This document shows positions 10,553-22,439 of a stretch of 64,000 bases of DNA, in pieces. Location: the NCBI GenBank assembly GCA_944472135.2, contig OX235270.1:144723632-144787631 (forward strand), read 5' to 3'. The stretch is from Trichobilharzia regenti (taxonomy: Eukaryota; Platyhelminthes; Trematoda; Strigeidida; Schistosomatidae). How positions within the stretch are numbered: the first letter of the stretch is position 1; every line of letters begins with the position of its first letter. The notes below the pieces were generated by a model, which made no database searches, was not told the DNA's origin, and saw nothing but the letters and a program-made list of their open reading frames with translations. Position numbers and translations under genes: made by a program.

Positions 10553-11052
10553 CTATTATTATTATTATTATATTCTTTAGTTCCAAGAGGAACATAGGGC
10601 TTCAGCTGCGCACCTCCATTGCCTTCGGTTTTCTGCCAATTTTTCCACCCCACTCCAAGTCTGCCCACATGCTTTCATCTCCTCTTCACATCACCTCCTA
10701 CAAGTCACCCTGAACTGACGACCAACTTGCCACTTCCCTTTCGGGTTCCACTCGAACGATGGCTTGTCTAGTGATGTCAATCACTTGATGGTTTGTTTTC
10801 TCAGATTATGGCGAATCCACCTGCATTTCTTCCTGCTTATTTGTTTCACAATCGGTTCCTGCTCGGTTGGTTCGCTCCAAGAGATCCTTGTTGCTGATCT
10901 TTTCTGGCCGGCCATCTGATCTTGAGTATTGAGCGAAGACAACTGTTAATGAAGGTCTGTAGTTTGTTTGGGATGCTCTTTATGACGCACTGGCCAAGTC
11001 TCTGATCCGTATATTAGCACTGACTTCACATTGGAGTTGGAAATCCTATAAA
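10553..11052 (-). mobile_element. RTE 3' fragment with multiple 4-bp insertions
   Basis: Reverse complement of the last ~500 bp of the RTE family at 5550-8597, starting with (ATT)n at its 3' end. Compared with that copy it has extra 4-bp blocks near 10751, 10780, 10796, 10911 and 10988. Two of these match insertions in the fragment at 11895-12685. Reading frame destroyed. Confidence 0.85.
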
Positions 11053-11880
11053 TGCTAGTATCTAACCAGCCACCATCTTGTTCTCCTTTTATTCTACCGT
11101 CTAGCTTGGCTAAATCACCCAGCTGATTTTCTGACTCACAAGTGAATTGGCCTCCGTCTACTTTTGAGTTTATATGCATGAAAAACTTAGGGATATGTTC
11201 AGATTTAAATGTAGTGATTGTGTCATCCACACATATTTCCACTATAAACGTTCTAAGTTAATTATTTTCCCAACTGTCCAAAAATATTTCTGCTACTATT
11301 GAAGATTTTGGTGATTCTATTGCCACATCCCATCCGTTTTGTTTGTATATTATTTTCCATCTTTTTCTAATTACTGATTAGTTTTGATGTAACCAGTTTG
11401 CACACCAATATACCTAGGCAGTTACGAATGAATTGGACATTGATCCTGAATTGGATACCAGGACTAAGCTCTTGATTAATAAAATAATAATAATATTATT
11501 AGGTGGTCAGTTATGTCTAACCTCCACTGTATTCAAATTGTTTCCACTAAACCGACAACAACAACAACAATAACATTAACAATAACCTTATCAAGTATGT
11601 AACTTAGCTTTTCCTAAAATAAATAGCTATGGAAGTTCGATAAAAATCGAAAGCAGCGCGCATAGATACTGAAAGCGTAGGCAGCAGCAAACAGTGAATC
11701 AAGTGTTTATTATGTTTATGCTAACAGTTAAAAATAGACTGTTTACGTAGGCAATTTCAGCCTATTGATTAGTTTCTAGGCTAGTAAGTACGTGTCAGAC
11801 AAAAGAAAACTGCCAAATCAACCAATCAGACAATTTATTTTCGTCTGTGATGCGAAATTCAAATCGGTTTCCGCCTAGAA
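11053..11880. other. Unassigned intronic sequence
   Basis: Contains short (AAT)n and (AAC)n runs near 11485 and 11555. No coding or SINE match recognised. Confidence 0.35.
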
Positions 11881-11894
11881 TTATTATTATCATT

Positions 11895-12685
11895 ATTATT
11901 TTCCCATAAAATGGAAGATATGCAAGTGAAAAGTAACAAGTTGGCAGAAGAAGTATCAAAGATAGGACTACTTTCAGGTGAACATAGATAAAACAGAGGT
12001 GATGAAGATTCCTAGCCAACATCAACAACAACAGACAACAATCAGCATAAGTGGGAAGAACCTGAAAGAAACAACCTCCTTCACCTACCTGGGAAGCATC
12101 GTCTCAACTACAGGCCAACGGAACTGACGAGGACATCAAAGCCAGAATTGGAAAAGCATGACAAGCTTTCATTACTCTCAAATCTGTGTGGAGGTCAACA
12201 GCACTCAGCATCAAAAATAAGATCCGGATTTTCAACTCCAATGTGAAGTCAGTGCTACTATACGGATCAGAGACTTGGCGAGTCATAAAGGGCATCTCAA
12301 ACAAACTTCAAACCTTCATTAACAACTGTCTCCGCTCAATACTCAAGATCAGACGGCCGGCCAGAAAAGATCAGCAACAGGGATCTCTGGGAGCGAACCA
12401 ATCAGGAACCGATTGTGAAACAAATAGGCAGAAAGAAATGGAGATGGATTGGCCATACGCTGAGGAAACCATCAAGTGACATCACTAGACAAGCCATAGC
12501 TCGAGTGGAACCCGAAAGGGAGGCGGCGAGTTGGTCGTCCAAGATTGACTTGGAGGAGGTCATGCGAGGAGGAGATGAAAGCATGTGGACAGACCTGGAG
12601 CAGGGTGAAAAAGTTGGCAGAAAACCGAAGGCAATGGAGACGCGCAGCTGAAGCCCTATGTTCCTCTAGGAACTAAAGGATACAA
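11895..12685 (+). mobile_element. RTE 3' fragment with four 4-bp insertions
   Basis: Very similar to 7817-8597 of the near-complete RTE, from the motif C/D region to the (AAT)n end, and 5' truncated. It differs by few substitutions but carries four insertions of exactly 4 bp, near 11968 (ACTT), 12115 (CCAA), 12356 (GGCC duplicated) and 12498 (ATAG). Each one breaks the frame. Confidence 0.9.
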
Positions 12686-12769
12686 TAATAATAATAATTT
12701 TTATTACTATTATTACTAATCTTTTTCTGTATGTATCAAACAAAATAAGTGAAAATGAAGGGATTAGCA

Positions 12770-13870
12770 AAAATCAGAGATACAGATGTTGGGCAGTTGT
12801 GGCTGCCTTATGGGCTGGGAAACACAATAGAAAATTTGAATAAAGATAGAACGAGGACATATTCGCGGGATAATATAAGCTCTTTTCATTTCGTGAATTC
12901 TCTTCAACTGAATACATCCTGAACCAAAACATTTTATAAGTTGCAAAATAGTGTCTGTACATACTTTCTACAATGGCTTCAAGTTATAAGTAAAAAGCAT
13001 ACACAAAATAATTCCAAAGATGAAGTACGTAGACCAATTACTCATTGTGAAAAGACTAACTAATCACAGTAATTAGACAAAGGGGTGCAGAGTTCACATT
13101 TCACTTGGGAAACAAGAATGCACTAGAGACAAAATGCAAGGTAGAACAACAGAGTGAATGTTTACATATTATGGTGGGAAATTCAAGAGGGTGGGAGTTA
13201 ATAGTGAAGTAAAATTATAAAATAGATAAAATAATTTAATTCAGTAGATTTGGAAACCTAATAGTGTGATGAGTTCAAATCAGTAAGTAAGCACACGAAC
13301 AAAACAATTACAGTTACCGGGGTAGTGAGATATTTATTAGTCACACTCTCTTTCTGTATGCATCGGTTGGGTCGAAGTCTTACGATGACAACAATGACCT
13401 TTGCTAACCGAAGTAACCATGATTTCCTTTGAGTATCGATTATTTTGAAAGCCTGACTAATTTCCATTATATGTCACGTATGAGTCAATTAGGTGTCTAG
13501 CAATATCACTTGAGAACACTCTGCTGCCTTTCTTTAAACGAAGACTTGTAGTCATATACTTGGAAAATCTAGTAGACACTCTCCTCTAAGTCCTTCCTGA
13601 TTACTTGCTGCATTAAGTGCAGGTGGATTAGTAAATGCTGTTGGATTTGACATGCAGATCAGGCTATTAATCTAACTTTGACTGAGTTAACGGGCATACT
13701 GTGTTATCAAGCATGATAAATCTGACAGCGAGAAATGTTCTTTTCAGTGCACCTTAAATTCTGTTTTCCCTTCTTGTGGATACTTCTTCACCATTGAAAA
13801 CCAGACAGACAGGACCTGGTTTCACTTTCAACTATTTCGAATCCCGATCTAGGTGTTTTTTTCCTGCCCG
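12770..13870 (-). mobile_element. Old PLE relic, GIY-YIG part
   Basis: Minus-strand 13250-13600 encodes pieces such as KGSRVFSSDIARHLIDS and RPNRCIQKESVT, resembling the end of a PLE endonuclease. The same region recurs at 61440-62290 with similar decay. 12830-12990 matches terminal sequences at 58840-59000 and 62330-62410. Confidence 0.5.
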
Positions 13871-14099
13871 ATAGAAAGTGGAAAGTGACCTTCTCTAGAC
13901 TGATTTTATCATCTTTACGAAGAAATTCATATGATATGTATTGAAGTTACATGTATGTTAAGCATATACTTGTTATTTGCATGCATGCTTCATTATGGCG
14001 AAATGGTGACTACCAAGAGTGTGTGTGTGTATGTGTGTACCTTCGTGTGGACACTGCTCCATGTCACATTCATGTATTTGCATCTTTTCAAATTGTAAG

Positions 14100-14215
14100 G
14101 TATACCTATAAGTACGTTAGGGAGTAAAGAACTTAAAGTTCAGCAAAGATATCTTTTCGCAGATTTCGTTCTCAACCCACATATAAAACAGCTTTGGATC
14201 ACAGACTGAAATGGG
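14100..14215 (-). repeat. PLE tail motif
   Basis: Minus-strand reading ends GCGAAAAGATATCTTTGCTG, matching the tail of the 25-29 kb PLE copies (GAAA, short hairpin, GCTGAAC). Confidence 0.5.
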
Positions 14216-14259
14216 TTAAAGACTTAACCATCAAAAGGCTTAAACCTGTCTGAATGGTC

Positions 14260-14380
14260 TATAGACTTGCCTTGTAACCAGAATGTCCTGAGTTCAATGA
14301 TGAGTCCCAAGCTAGGACGAAACAGCCATCTGGTGTTTTTCAATAGTTCTCTAACTGATAGTAATCCATGATCTAACTCA
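14260..14380 (+). mobile_element. SINE-B fragment
   Basis: Contains GCCTTGTAACCAGAATGTCC, then a truncated hammerhead region with GAGTCCCAAGCTAGGACGAA and the start of the family tail. Confidence 0.6.
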
Positions 14381-15934
14381 AAATTTAAGATTCTTTGTCA
14401 TTACTCTGTAGCTGTCTTGGTAATTTAATTTGGAAGACAAGGTTCATTCCACCTAGTCATATTTTCATCCCCTCCAATAATCCCACCCCATCTCTTACCA
14501 CATTCTTTTACCTTTTATTTGTGACCATGATCTGTTAACATTTTCTTAAATTGGTAAAATCTATAATCCGTTGTGCTTTGTGAAAATATGTATGAAAAGT
14601 ACATGTGTGATATGAATGTCCCAGATGTGTTGGGCAAATACCAAAAACGTTTTGAGACAAATAAGTCTCCTTGTTGTTCTGTCAAAATTCATTAAGAGAA
14701 TTAATTGCGTTATAAAATATCAGATGGTGGAAGGAGTTATTTCTTGGTGTCATGTGTACTACCGATAAGATTTATCAATAGTATATAAACAGACATTCAT
14801 TGGCAGAAAAACATAAAATAACGGACAGATAGGTTTGACGTCAAAGATGGGAAAAAGAACGAGTGTTGCGGTGAAATATGGAAGACACAAAAAGAAGACA
14901 AAGAAACACGTACAATACGAAGGCCAGAAGTAGCCCAACACAGAACATCTGTTCAGATGACGACTTTCATATTAGGCGTACATAATTTCCCTACATAAAG
15001 ATATCGAATTACCAAGTCCCTTGTCTTCTACCGTCACATTGGTACTTAGAATTCCTCCGTCTTAACTGATCCAGTGTGACACCTCATAGCCTGAAAGTAC
15101 TGGATTCGGTAGCTGAGTTGTATTCTTAATAATTTAACCGAAAAATCTAAATGCGTTTATAAGAATGGAATCATTTGTAGGAAGGACTCCACTTTTGATC
15201 ATGAACTGCCAATTACAAGAACAGGAACACCTGAAAGGCAGCTGAAAATTCTTCTGCTTTGGTCAAGAACTTTTTAACCAACCCAAAAACTATACAGATT
15301 TTTGTGAAGCATTGATAGTGAATAAAATGTTGATTTCATCTCAGCGAAAAAATTGAGACATTCAGTGCTATACAAATCTACTAATAATTCAGTATTTCGC
15401 ACATCAGCCCAAGAAATTTATTTTATTTTACACATAACTACTTAAGCATTGTAAGTACCATTAATATGCAGTCAACAAATTTTAAACTACAATAAACAAT
15501 CCATTATAATCCACAATAAAAAAAAAACTATGTGTAGAGGATATCCTGTGACGAAAGCTGTGGAATTTCACTGGATGACTAACACCTTACCAATCTCAAT
15601 TCATCTACGCAGATGAAGCAGTTGAAGGCTATTTCAGTAATAAAATAACTGAGAACTAGTCTTATAGAGATAATGAGTATAATACCTAAATAGTGGTTAC
15701 ACATGCTTACTAATGACAGCTAATTACAAATCTGTATCCTAGATTAGACGATTCGAACTGCGAAATTCAAGTAAGTAAATACCTTCAATTCAAAGTTTCT
15801 TTTCAGATTGACAGTGCAGAGAAACTATACACTAACATTAACCAACTAATTACTGTATGATATGGTCACTGCCAAAGTATACAAAAGTACTTGGGGCTAA
15901 AACTGATACTAAGGTTCAATTGTAGGTAAAAATT
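14381..15934. other. Unassigned intronic sequence
   Basis: No supported coding, repeat or RNA feature seen. Confidence 0.35.
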
Positions 15935-16900
15935 ATTTTGATTAAGTCTCCCACTGTTATACAGTAATATTTACTGATAACAACGTTTCCAGCACAAATT
16001 ATTGCCACTCATAAGCATATTTCATTTTTTTAAAATTTATTTATTTCGATTATTGCTTGATTCCACATTGTATTTGTGGTACAAGTATGAAATTTTCAGC
16101 ATGTGATATCGGTAGCCCAATTTTGCATGCTGACCATTGATATCGGGTGTGTGTCGGTAGGGGATCGAAACCCGGACGATGTGTATGGTCGGTGAGAGCC
16201 CTAACCGCTGTGTCACCGACTCACACAAATTTCTAATTTCGTTTATGTAATTCCATTATATTCCATCTCTTGACTTGATGAGTAGTAGTACTTTCCATAT
16301 TTCCGGTATGAGTGATGAGTCGTTTCTATTGCACGTGTTTGGTGTAAACTCAATGATCCAGGATTCAGTAATCAACCTCTCTCTCTCTCTTTCTCCATCT
16401 ACCTATATTACTTTTTTGAATATCAACTCTGTCCCACCCACACCATTGTGTGGTTGTGTGTTAATACATGCAGTACAGTCACTGAGTGCTTTTTTCTAAA
16501 TTGCTTAACTTCGCGGGTGGGATCAATCATTCTAACTTTAGCTAAATTCTCATGTTCTGATAATCTCACTACTCCTGATCTACTAGTCTGACTGACCTAT
16601 GTAGTTTACCTGACTCGCAGTTACTGAAAGATATTTTGTAAATTAATTGGGTGGATCGACAGAGTCCTTTAACCTACACAGCTTGTCCTAACTGAGTGAG
16701 TTTGTAGGTTTAAATGCCACTGTAATTCCTGCTTTATTAGAATCCTGCGTAAGTTCTCAGATATCCGCTCCTTATATGGTAAAACTGTAGATGCCTTATA
16801 CGCTTTCTTATTTATGTTATAATAATTAATTTCCCCATTATTTGTGCCAATGGTAACTAAGTTCCTTTGATAAAAGAAAGAAAAGAATTAGGCCATTGTG
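15935..16900. repeat. Dispersed repeat R with nested SINE-D
   Basis: 15940-16020 matches part of 45200-45300, and 16240-16800 matches 45400-45900 inverted. A SINE-D copy sits between the two parts. A (CT)n tract lies near 16378-16396. Confidence 0.55.
16060..16232 (-). mobile_element. SINE-D, tRNA-derived
   Basis: Minus strand: GTCGGTGACACAGCGGTTAG (A-box-like), then GGGTTTCGATCCCC (B-box-like), followed by the family body ATGCTGAAAATTTCATACTT and ending near GTGGAATCAAGC. Same family as 34035-34215 and 50405-50550. Confidence 0.7.
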
Positions 16901-17480
16901 GTAGACTACAATTCCATGACACAGCAGTTTTATTTGAGGAGACCTCACACACAGGACGACTTATTTCTGATCATAAGCATATCAAGTCACTCAAATAACT
17001 TCCAAACTTTAGTCATCTACGACTATTATTTCTTATGCATTCATTTTATTGGTCGTAATATTTTCCATATCACTAGGATTGACGCTGTGGGATTCCCAGA
17101 TCCCACGAAGAAAAGTTTAAGTAATCAACATTTCCCTCCACCTGATTATATCACTTTCATGCCTTGTCGGGTTCAACGTGACTGCTCTAAACTATGGTTA
17201 CAGACTTCACATGGTATGCCCCATAATATCTTTTAATACCTTTGATTCCCTCGTCCTTCTCTTTTTTGTTATTTTTTCACATTCCACTTGATGCGAAGAA
17301 ATGTCGCATAGCACCAAGGGTTGTTGAGCGACAGTGCAATAAGAATATGCATTAACGCCGGGCTTTTCTTATGAAGGGAAGCAAGGAAGTTATCACATTA
17401 TCATTTTATCACATCGTAGTATACAATTACTCATATCAACCAATCAGTAGTATATTGTTGTATCCAAAGGAGGAATTTAT
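16901..17480. other. Unassigned; one open frame without recognisable domain
   Basis: The plus strand is open at 16898-17236 (112 codons). The product shows no familiar motif and there is no sign of splice sites or repeats. Coding status unsupported. Confidence 0.3.
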
Positions 17481-17485
17481 CTTAG

Positions 17486-17660
17486 ATGGTTGGAAGCAAT
17501 CGGCTACAGGAAGCCTTGCTTGACCTAGGTTTCGTGCTAGTTGGCACTCGCCACCAAGGCGTATCTACAATCTCGAAGGAACTCATGTCCCTTCTGAGAT
17601 TCGAACCCGCATCACCCAGTGCTGCAGTCAGAGACGTTACCACTGAGCTATTCGAGCTCG
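17486..17660 (-). mobile_element. SINE-C, tRNA-derived with hammerhead relic
   Basis: Minus strand: CAGTGGTAACGTCTCTGACT (A-box-like), GGGTTCGAATCTC (B box), then a hammerhead module with core GTGGCGA, stem II GTGC/GCAC, GAAA, stem III ACCTAGGT. Core positions 3 and 6 are changed, so it is probably inactive. Confidence 0.7.
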
Positions 17661-17711
17661 CGATTTACCTTCTGTATGACTATAGTGGGTATTTTGATTG
17701 GACACTAGTAA

Positions 17712-17905
17712 CTAGTGTGACGTGTCTAATCCGAATAGCCCAGTGGTAACGTCTCTGACTGCAGCATTGGATGACGCGGGTTCGAATCTCAAAAGGAACA
17801 TGAGTTCCTTCATGGTTGCAGATACGCCTTGCTGACGAGTGTCAACTATCATGAAACCTAGGTCCAAGGCTTCCTGCCAAATGCCCCAACCATCTAATAT
17901 CATCA
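17712..17905 (+). mobile_element. SINE-C, tRNA-derived, inverted neighbour
   Basis: CAGTGGTAACGTCTCTGACT and GGGTTCGAATCTC define the tRNA-like head. The 3' half contains the hammerhead at 17826-17870. It lies about 50 bp from an oppositely oriented copy, so the pair could fold as a long hairpin. Confidence 0.75.
17826..17870 (+). ncRNA. Hammerhead ribozyme, core intact
   Basis: Stem I GCCTTG/CAAGGC, core CTGACGA, short stem II (GTG with CAT, including one G-U), GAAA, stem III ACCTAGGT, cleavage after GTC. All conserved bases are present. Stem II is only about three pairs, which may lower activity. Confidence 0.65.
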
Positions 17906-18650
17906 AATCAATGTGCACCGTGATGGTGAGCTACCTAGAACGGTGTCCACATTACAAACCTAACTGACAGAATTCAGTCTGCACCACAAAAGAGGACTAG
18001 ACACATTACACTAGTACTAGTGTCAAATCAAAAAAGGAAGGAATTTAGACCGAAATCGAAGTGACTTTTTGAAATTGTCGGTTCGCGTTAGTATCTTTAG
18101 TTTTCAAGACTACTTTGCAGACAAGATCGATGGTAAGCTTCACAATTTATATATACATCACGAAATATAGCTATTTATTCAATTTTTGAGGGGAGAAGAG
18201 ATTTTAATCCAAGTCTGATTATGTTCAGGCGTTGTCTCTACTGCGGGCAAAATTATTCATTGATAAGAAAAAACAGTTTTGTCCAGAGTAGAAATACTGC
18301 CTGTCAACTACTGTATTTTCAAGCGGTACAATCATATTTATCTTGAGGGAAAAGGCATTGAGTGTCACTACCAATTGCCCAGTCAACATACAAACGATAA
18401 TAAGAATAAAGATAATGCACAAAAAATACCCATCCAAACATGAAAATAGGAAGAAACGGTTCAGCAAAGAGCCTATCTGTCAACAACAATTGCACATAAA
18501 TATTTCATATGTGTGTACACATAGCTGTCGACGATCGATTTTTTTGATCCATTAAAGTGAATGTGACCTAATGAGTGTCCTTAAAGTTTTCAATAGTAGC
18601 CACTAAGTAATCCAAATTTAAAACTAAAGCAGAAACCGAACTCACAGTTT
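17906..18650. other. Unassigned intronic sequence
   Basis: No supported feature seen. Confidence 0.35.
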
Positions 18651-18654
18651 TATT

Positions 18655-19309
18655 TCTGAATGTTCGACCAGTAAAGAAAACTGATAGGACATTGAGCAGA
18701 TCAGTATATATAGAAAACCTATGTGAAACGATCAGTTGGTAAATGTCTACAGACGATAACCATAAATCGGAAGTGAAACCTGATAATATCTCTCGCGACC
18801 AGGATACAAAGACTCTGAGGCCACAAGTTGCTAGATGAATAGACCACTATTCTGAGGAAGACAGTGATTAAAAATGGCTATCCTCCACGCTTCATAGTCG
18901 AACCCATAAAATGTAAAATCAAAAAGGAAAACCCCACCTATGTGTTGAAGAAAGTAATTTATATAGATGTGGTGTCCGAAGGAGACCTTCTGGCCGACAG
19001 CCTAAAAAGAAGAATACCTAACACCCTAAAGAGAACATTCTTTGCTGCTACATTACGATTGGTATTCTCATATCGTCAATTGTTCTTCAACAACTCCAAA
19101 GATAAACTATCGCGTCTCACCACTGCTATGTTTATCTACCAATTCACTTGCCTCTGTGAAATGAGATACACAGATTGTTTAATAAGTGTTTAATTTAGAG
19201 GATTCAAAGAAAATTATCCCTCTCGATTAAAGCAAAGTAACAGTGGGTCAATAAGGAGTGCTGTAATTGAACATTTATTCAACACCGGCCAATCAATATG
19301 CAAGGATAA
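18655..19309 (+). mobile_element. PLE fragment, RT end to GIY-YIG start
   Basis: Open pieces include KNGYPPRFI, GDLLADSLKRRIPNTLKRTF, LFFNNSKDKLSRLTTAM and IYQFTCLCEMRYT, in the same order as the PLE copies at 25-29 kb but diverged and with stops. The copy is split by a solo LTR after codons for HLFNTGQSICKD and resumes at 19613. Confidence 0.8.
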
Positions 19310-19612
19310 TGATATATATCCATATAATATGTGTGTTTGTTTGACATTCAGTTATATTTTGCTATGTATACATGGATCGATATTCCATTATAATTAGCCA
19401 ATCATGTTAAGACTGTCTATTGATTTGTTCATTTTGAATATTCGCTCACACACTTGTTCGGACATTCATATATTTTTGCTCGGACACTCTTGTGTGACAT
19501 TTTTGATTCTCCTTGTGTTTTAGAAAATAGAAGTATCATCGCAAACCTAGTGGTCTTCTGATTTCCGTCTTTCTTGCGTCAGGACTATTAAATTCTCGAC
19601 CAGTACATAACA
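19310..19612 (+). mobile_element. Solo LTR, copy 2, short form
   Basis: 303 bp, TGATATATATCC...GTACATAACA, with the perfect 5-bp duplication GATAA at 19305-19309 and 19613-19617. It lacks the 5' (AT)n and one unit of the internal duplication seen in the 500-bp copies. It sits inside a PLE, so it is the younger insertion. Confidence 0.88.
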
Positions 19613-19760
19613 GATAATCCATTCAATCCTGAAAAACAGTATCCTCTAGTGTACTTGGCATTCCCTAGACTGTTAGCGATTTGGATGCAAAGCCCGGATT
19701 TATGTGCACACATACAGAAAACGGAGTAGATGCGGATACTCAACCACCGCCAACATTAAT
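19613..19760 (+). mobile_element. PLE fragment, continuation after solo LTR
   Basis: Encodes residues like LLAIWMQSPDLCAHIQKTE, matching ALAIWIEKPELCTQKK in the palindrome PLE. Joins in register with 18655-19309 when the LTR and one duplication are removed. Confidence 0.75.
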
Positions 19761-19859
19761 AGCACGTAATAATTAACTATCAATGGGAGAAATTTGGAAG
19801 GAGTTACCCCCCCCCGCCTTCATAAGCAACATAGTTCCAAGTACAAGGCACGCCTAATG

Positions 19860-20330
19860 GACGAGGGTGTCAAAACTGGGGTCGAAAAGGCAAGCGTGTA
19901 AGTTTGATGCGCTCCGCCTCAGCATTAAAAACAAGATTCAAGCTTTCAGCGACAATGTTAAACCATTTAGTGCTTATGTATGGGTCAGAGATTTGGCCAG
20001 AGTGTCACGAAAAGTATTTCCAACAGGCTGTAGAATTTCATCAACAGCTACCTTCGCTGACTCCGTACTGAAGATCACATGGCCGGCTGGAAAGAATCAG
20101 CAACAAAAGCTCTGGTAACGAAGCAATCCAGAACCTATTACTAAAAAAAAACGTTCCGAAGAAAAATGCAGATGGAGTAGACATATACTGAGAAGACCGT
20201 CGAATGACATCACGCTCCATACCGTTGAGCAGAACCCGAACGGAAAATGAAGCATCAGGTATCCAAAGGTGGCATGCAGTAGGTGGTGTGAGTACGCGAT
20301 GAAACCTTATGAGCAACGTGAAGCCAGCTG
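19860..20330 (+). mobile_element. Old RTE 3' relic
   Basis: Recognisable order of the RTE C-terminal region: LSIKNKIQAFSDNVK, GSEIW-like residues, then the block before GRPRVTW. Highly diverged, with frameshifts. Confidence 0.65.
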
Positions 20331-20501
20331 AAAATAACTTTAGAAAAGGAGACAAAGTGGTGATGCGCGATTGTAGTCATATATTCAACTCGAAACCCAA
20401 GGGAGTAAAAACTAATAATAATAGAAAGGACATCAGCAAACGCATAATAATATATCACTGTGTGCTATTAACAAAATTCAAAAAAGAAAAAAAAGACTAA
20501 C

Positions 20502-20821
20502 CATCATTTCCAGTAACTTTATACGTTCCACCGAAACATTCGTGTTCAAGCAATTCATCTGTCAGTTGTACAGGCTCAACACATGTATCATTAAATCGAT
20601 ACCAATTTTCTGTATCCTTCTGGTTGCTTTGAATCGGCCAATTATGATTCACTTTGATTTGATTTTCAGAAATTGTTGACAAATTAGACTTTTCGAATGT
20701 TTGTACGCCATGATTTGATGACTGATTTATTATTGTGGTTGTGGTATTGTCTTGATGGCTTGCAGTATTTGCATTGACTTGGTCAGCAGTATCAAAAGTA
20801 TCTACTGATGAATTTGTAGGA
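20502..20821 (-). CDS. USP9X: USP9X-like deubiquitinase, Asp-box exon
   Basis: 320-bp exon with acceptor AG at 20822-20823 and donor GTTAGT at 20496-20501. It enters in phase 2, completing an Asn codon from 31917-32281, and leaves in phase 1 into 3700-3870. The end encodes ENWYRFNDTCVEPV, the box holding the third catalytic residue (W-Y-x-F-x-D), then LLEHECFGGTY as in USP9X CFGGEY. About 75 residues rich in Asn, Thr and Ser precede it. Vertebrate USP9X has only about 10 residues between the His box and WYKF, so this is a lineage-specific insertion in the catalytic domain. Confidence 0.93.
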
Positions 20822-20869
20822 CTAAATTCAATAAAAATAAAGATGGACGGTTAAATTCTGAAGAAGAAA

Positions 20870-21475
20870 ACAGTGTGATTCAGTTACGATTTGACAGCAT
20901 AAGCGAACAAAATTGTTGTTTTCAACTAGATCTCTCAAACGAAACAACTACCCAAGGAACTTCATCAACAAAACCAAAACTGACGTTAAGTATGGTTCAA
21001 AACGCATTCCGAAAACATGGACTTCAACAGTCGTCATTCCATTTAGAGCAGAGACGTCAGACAATATCAGAAGAGTACTCAATCAGCTCGGCATCAGAGT
21101 TTTCTTCAAGACATCGGACACACTACAAAGCAACCTTGTCCATATAAAACACCAAATCCCTGAAGATTCTCTATCTAATTGTGTCTATGAAATAAAATGC
21201 TTGGAATGTGATGAGATATACATGTGACATCGCTAAAGATAAATCGAGGTAATTCAAAGAAATGAACACCGTAGAGCATCTGTTCAACCACCGAGAAGTA
21301 AATCCTGTTGAACTAGAAAATTTAGAAAAATCATCAACCATGGCCTGTCTACTCGCTATAGAATCAGGCCACAAAATTGATTTTGACAATATTGAAATAA
21401 ACCAGAGAAACCTCAGAAATCACAAAGAAAGTACTTCATATCAAATGGAATCCAAATTGTCTGAATAGGAATGAT
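20870..21475 (+). mobile_element. PLE fragment, linker and GIY-YIG start
   Basis: Encodes NNYPRNFINKTK, IPFRAETSDNIRRVLNQLGI and NCVYEIKCLECDEIYM, typical of the PLE linker and the entry to GIY-YIG, of a subfamily different from the palindrome copies. A second frame (21262-21468) gives IESGHKIDFDNIE, the later endonuclease part. Confidence 0.75.
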
Positions 21476-22439
21476 GGACTAAAACAGAATCTGACCTGGT
21501 TACAACAACCCCCTCCCCCATGAAGTGACAAAATCAACACGAATGTGATGAGCAATATCATTATATAAACCTACGCTGTTTTATAATTTTACACACTTAT
21601 CAAATCCAACAATCTACACTTGGTTTTGTTATCTTTACCAATTGGCCGATTTGACAACAACGCAAAAATGACCCCATACTGAGGAACGATGATCAAGTTA
21701 GTAAACTTTGTTTCGATACCATAGCAGATGTACTGTTACCTTTGTTATTTGGTTTAGTGATCATAATTGTTATTTTAACTTTCAATATGTCCTTTCAACT
21801 TGACCTAAGTAGTCTAGTTTCTCACCTCTTAACTCTTTGTTATATATATGCTGAGATTTTGTGAAATAATACTTTGATAAAACCATTAGCATTAAATAGC
21901 GAAACGTTAGTAAAAACAACAATATCGTTTTGTTTTTCAGTCATTGGGAAATACAAAAACTTTATTATGGTGAGTATTATATACCCGATGCCCAAATTTT
22001 CCCAAACTGTTAAAAGTGAACCTCGTTTGGACATATAATTAACATAGATTTGTATATATATAGAAAATTTAACCAATGACGATAAGCTTGTGGGTCTAAT
22101 AATAATAATAATAATAATAATGTAATAAATGCTTCCAACGACAGTAGTAACAACGTTTATCACGATAACAAAATAATGATAATAAGGTTTGTGCAGGTGG
22201 CGATAAGAATAACGAAGGTAGTAATATGTGTATATGTAGACAATTCAAAAAATAAATTAGTTCAAATCTTAAAAGTTACGTAATACTAAAGGTGAAGTGG
22301 GCATAAAATCAGACTTTAAATAAGTATCATAAAAATATGAAGAAGATGGAAAATAAGAAGGGGTGGGAGGGTTTTAATTAGAAATTACCTAGACAAGCAT
22401 GGGAGAGACAGAGGTAGAACAAACTGCTTTTGTATGCAA
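21476..22439. other. Unassigned, with (AAT)n microsatellite
   Basis: An (AAT)n run lies near 22097-22121. No supported coding feature. The flank is A/T-rich. Confidence 0.4.
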
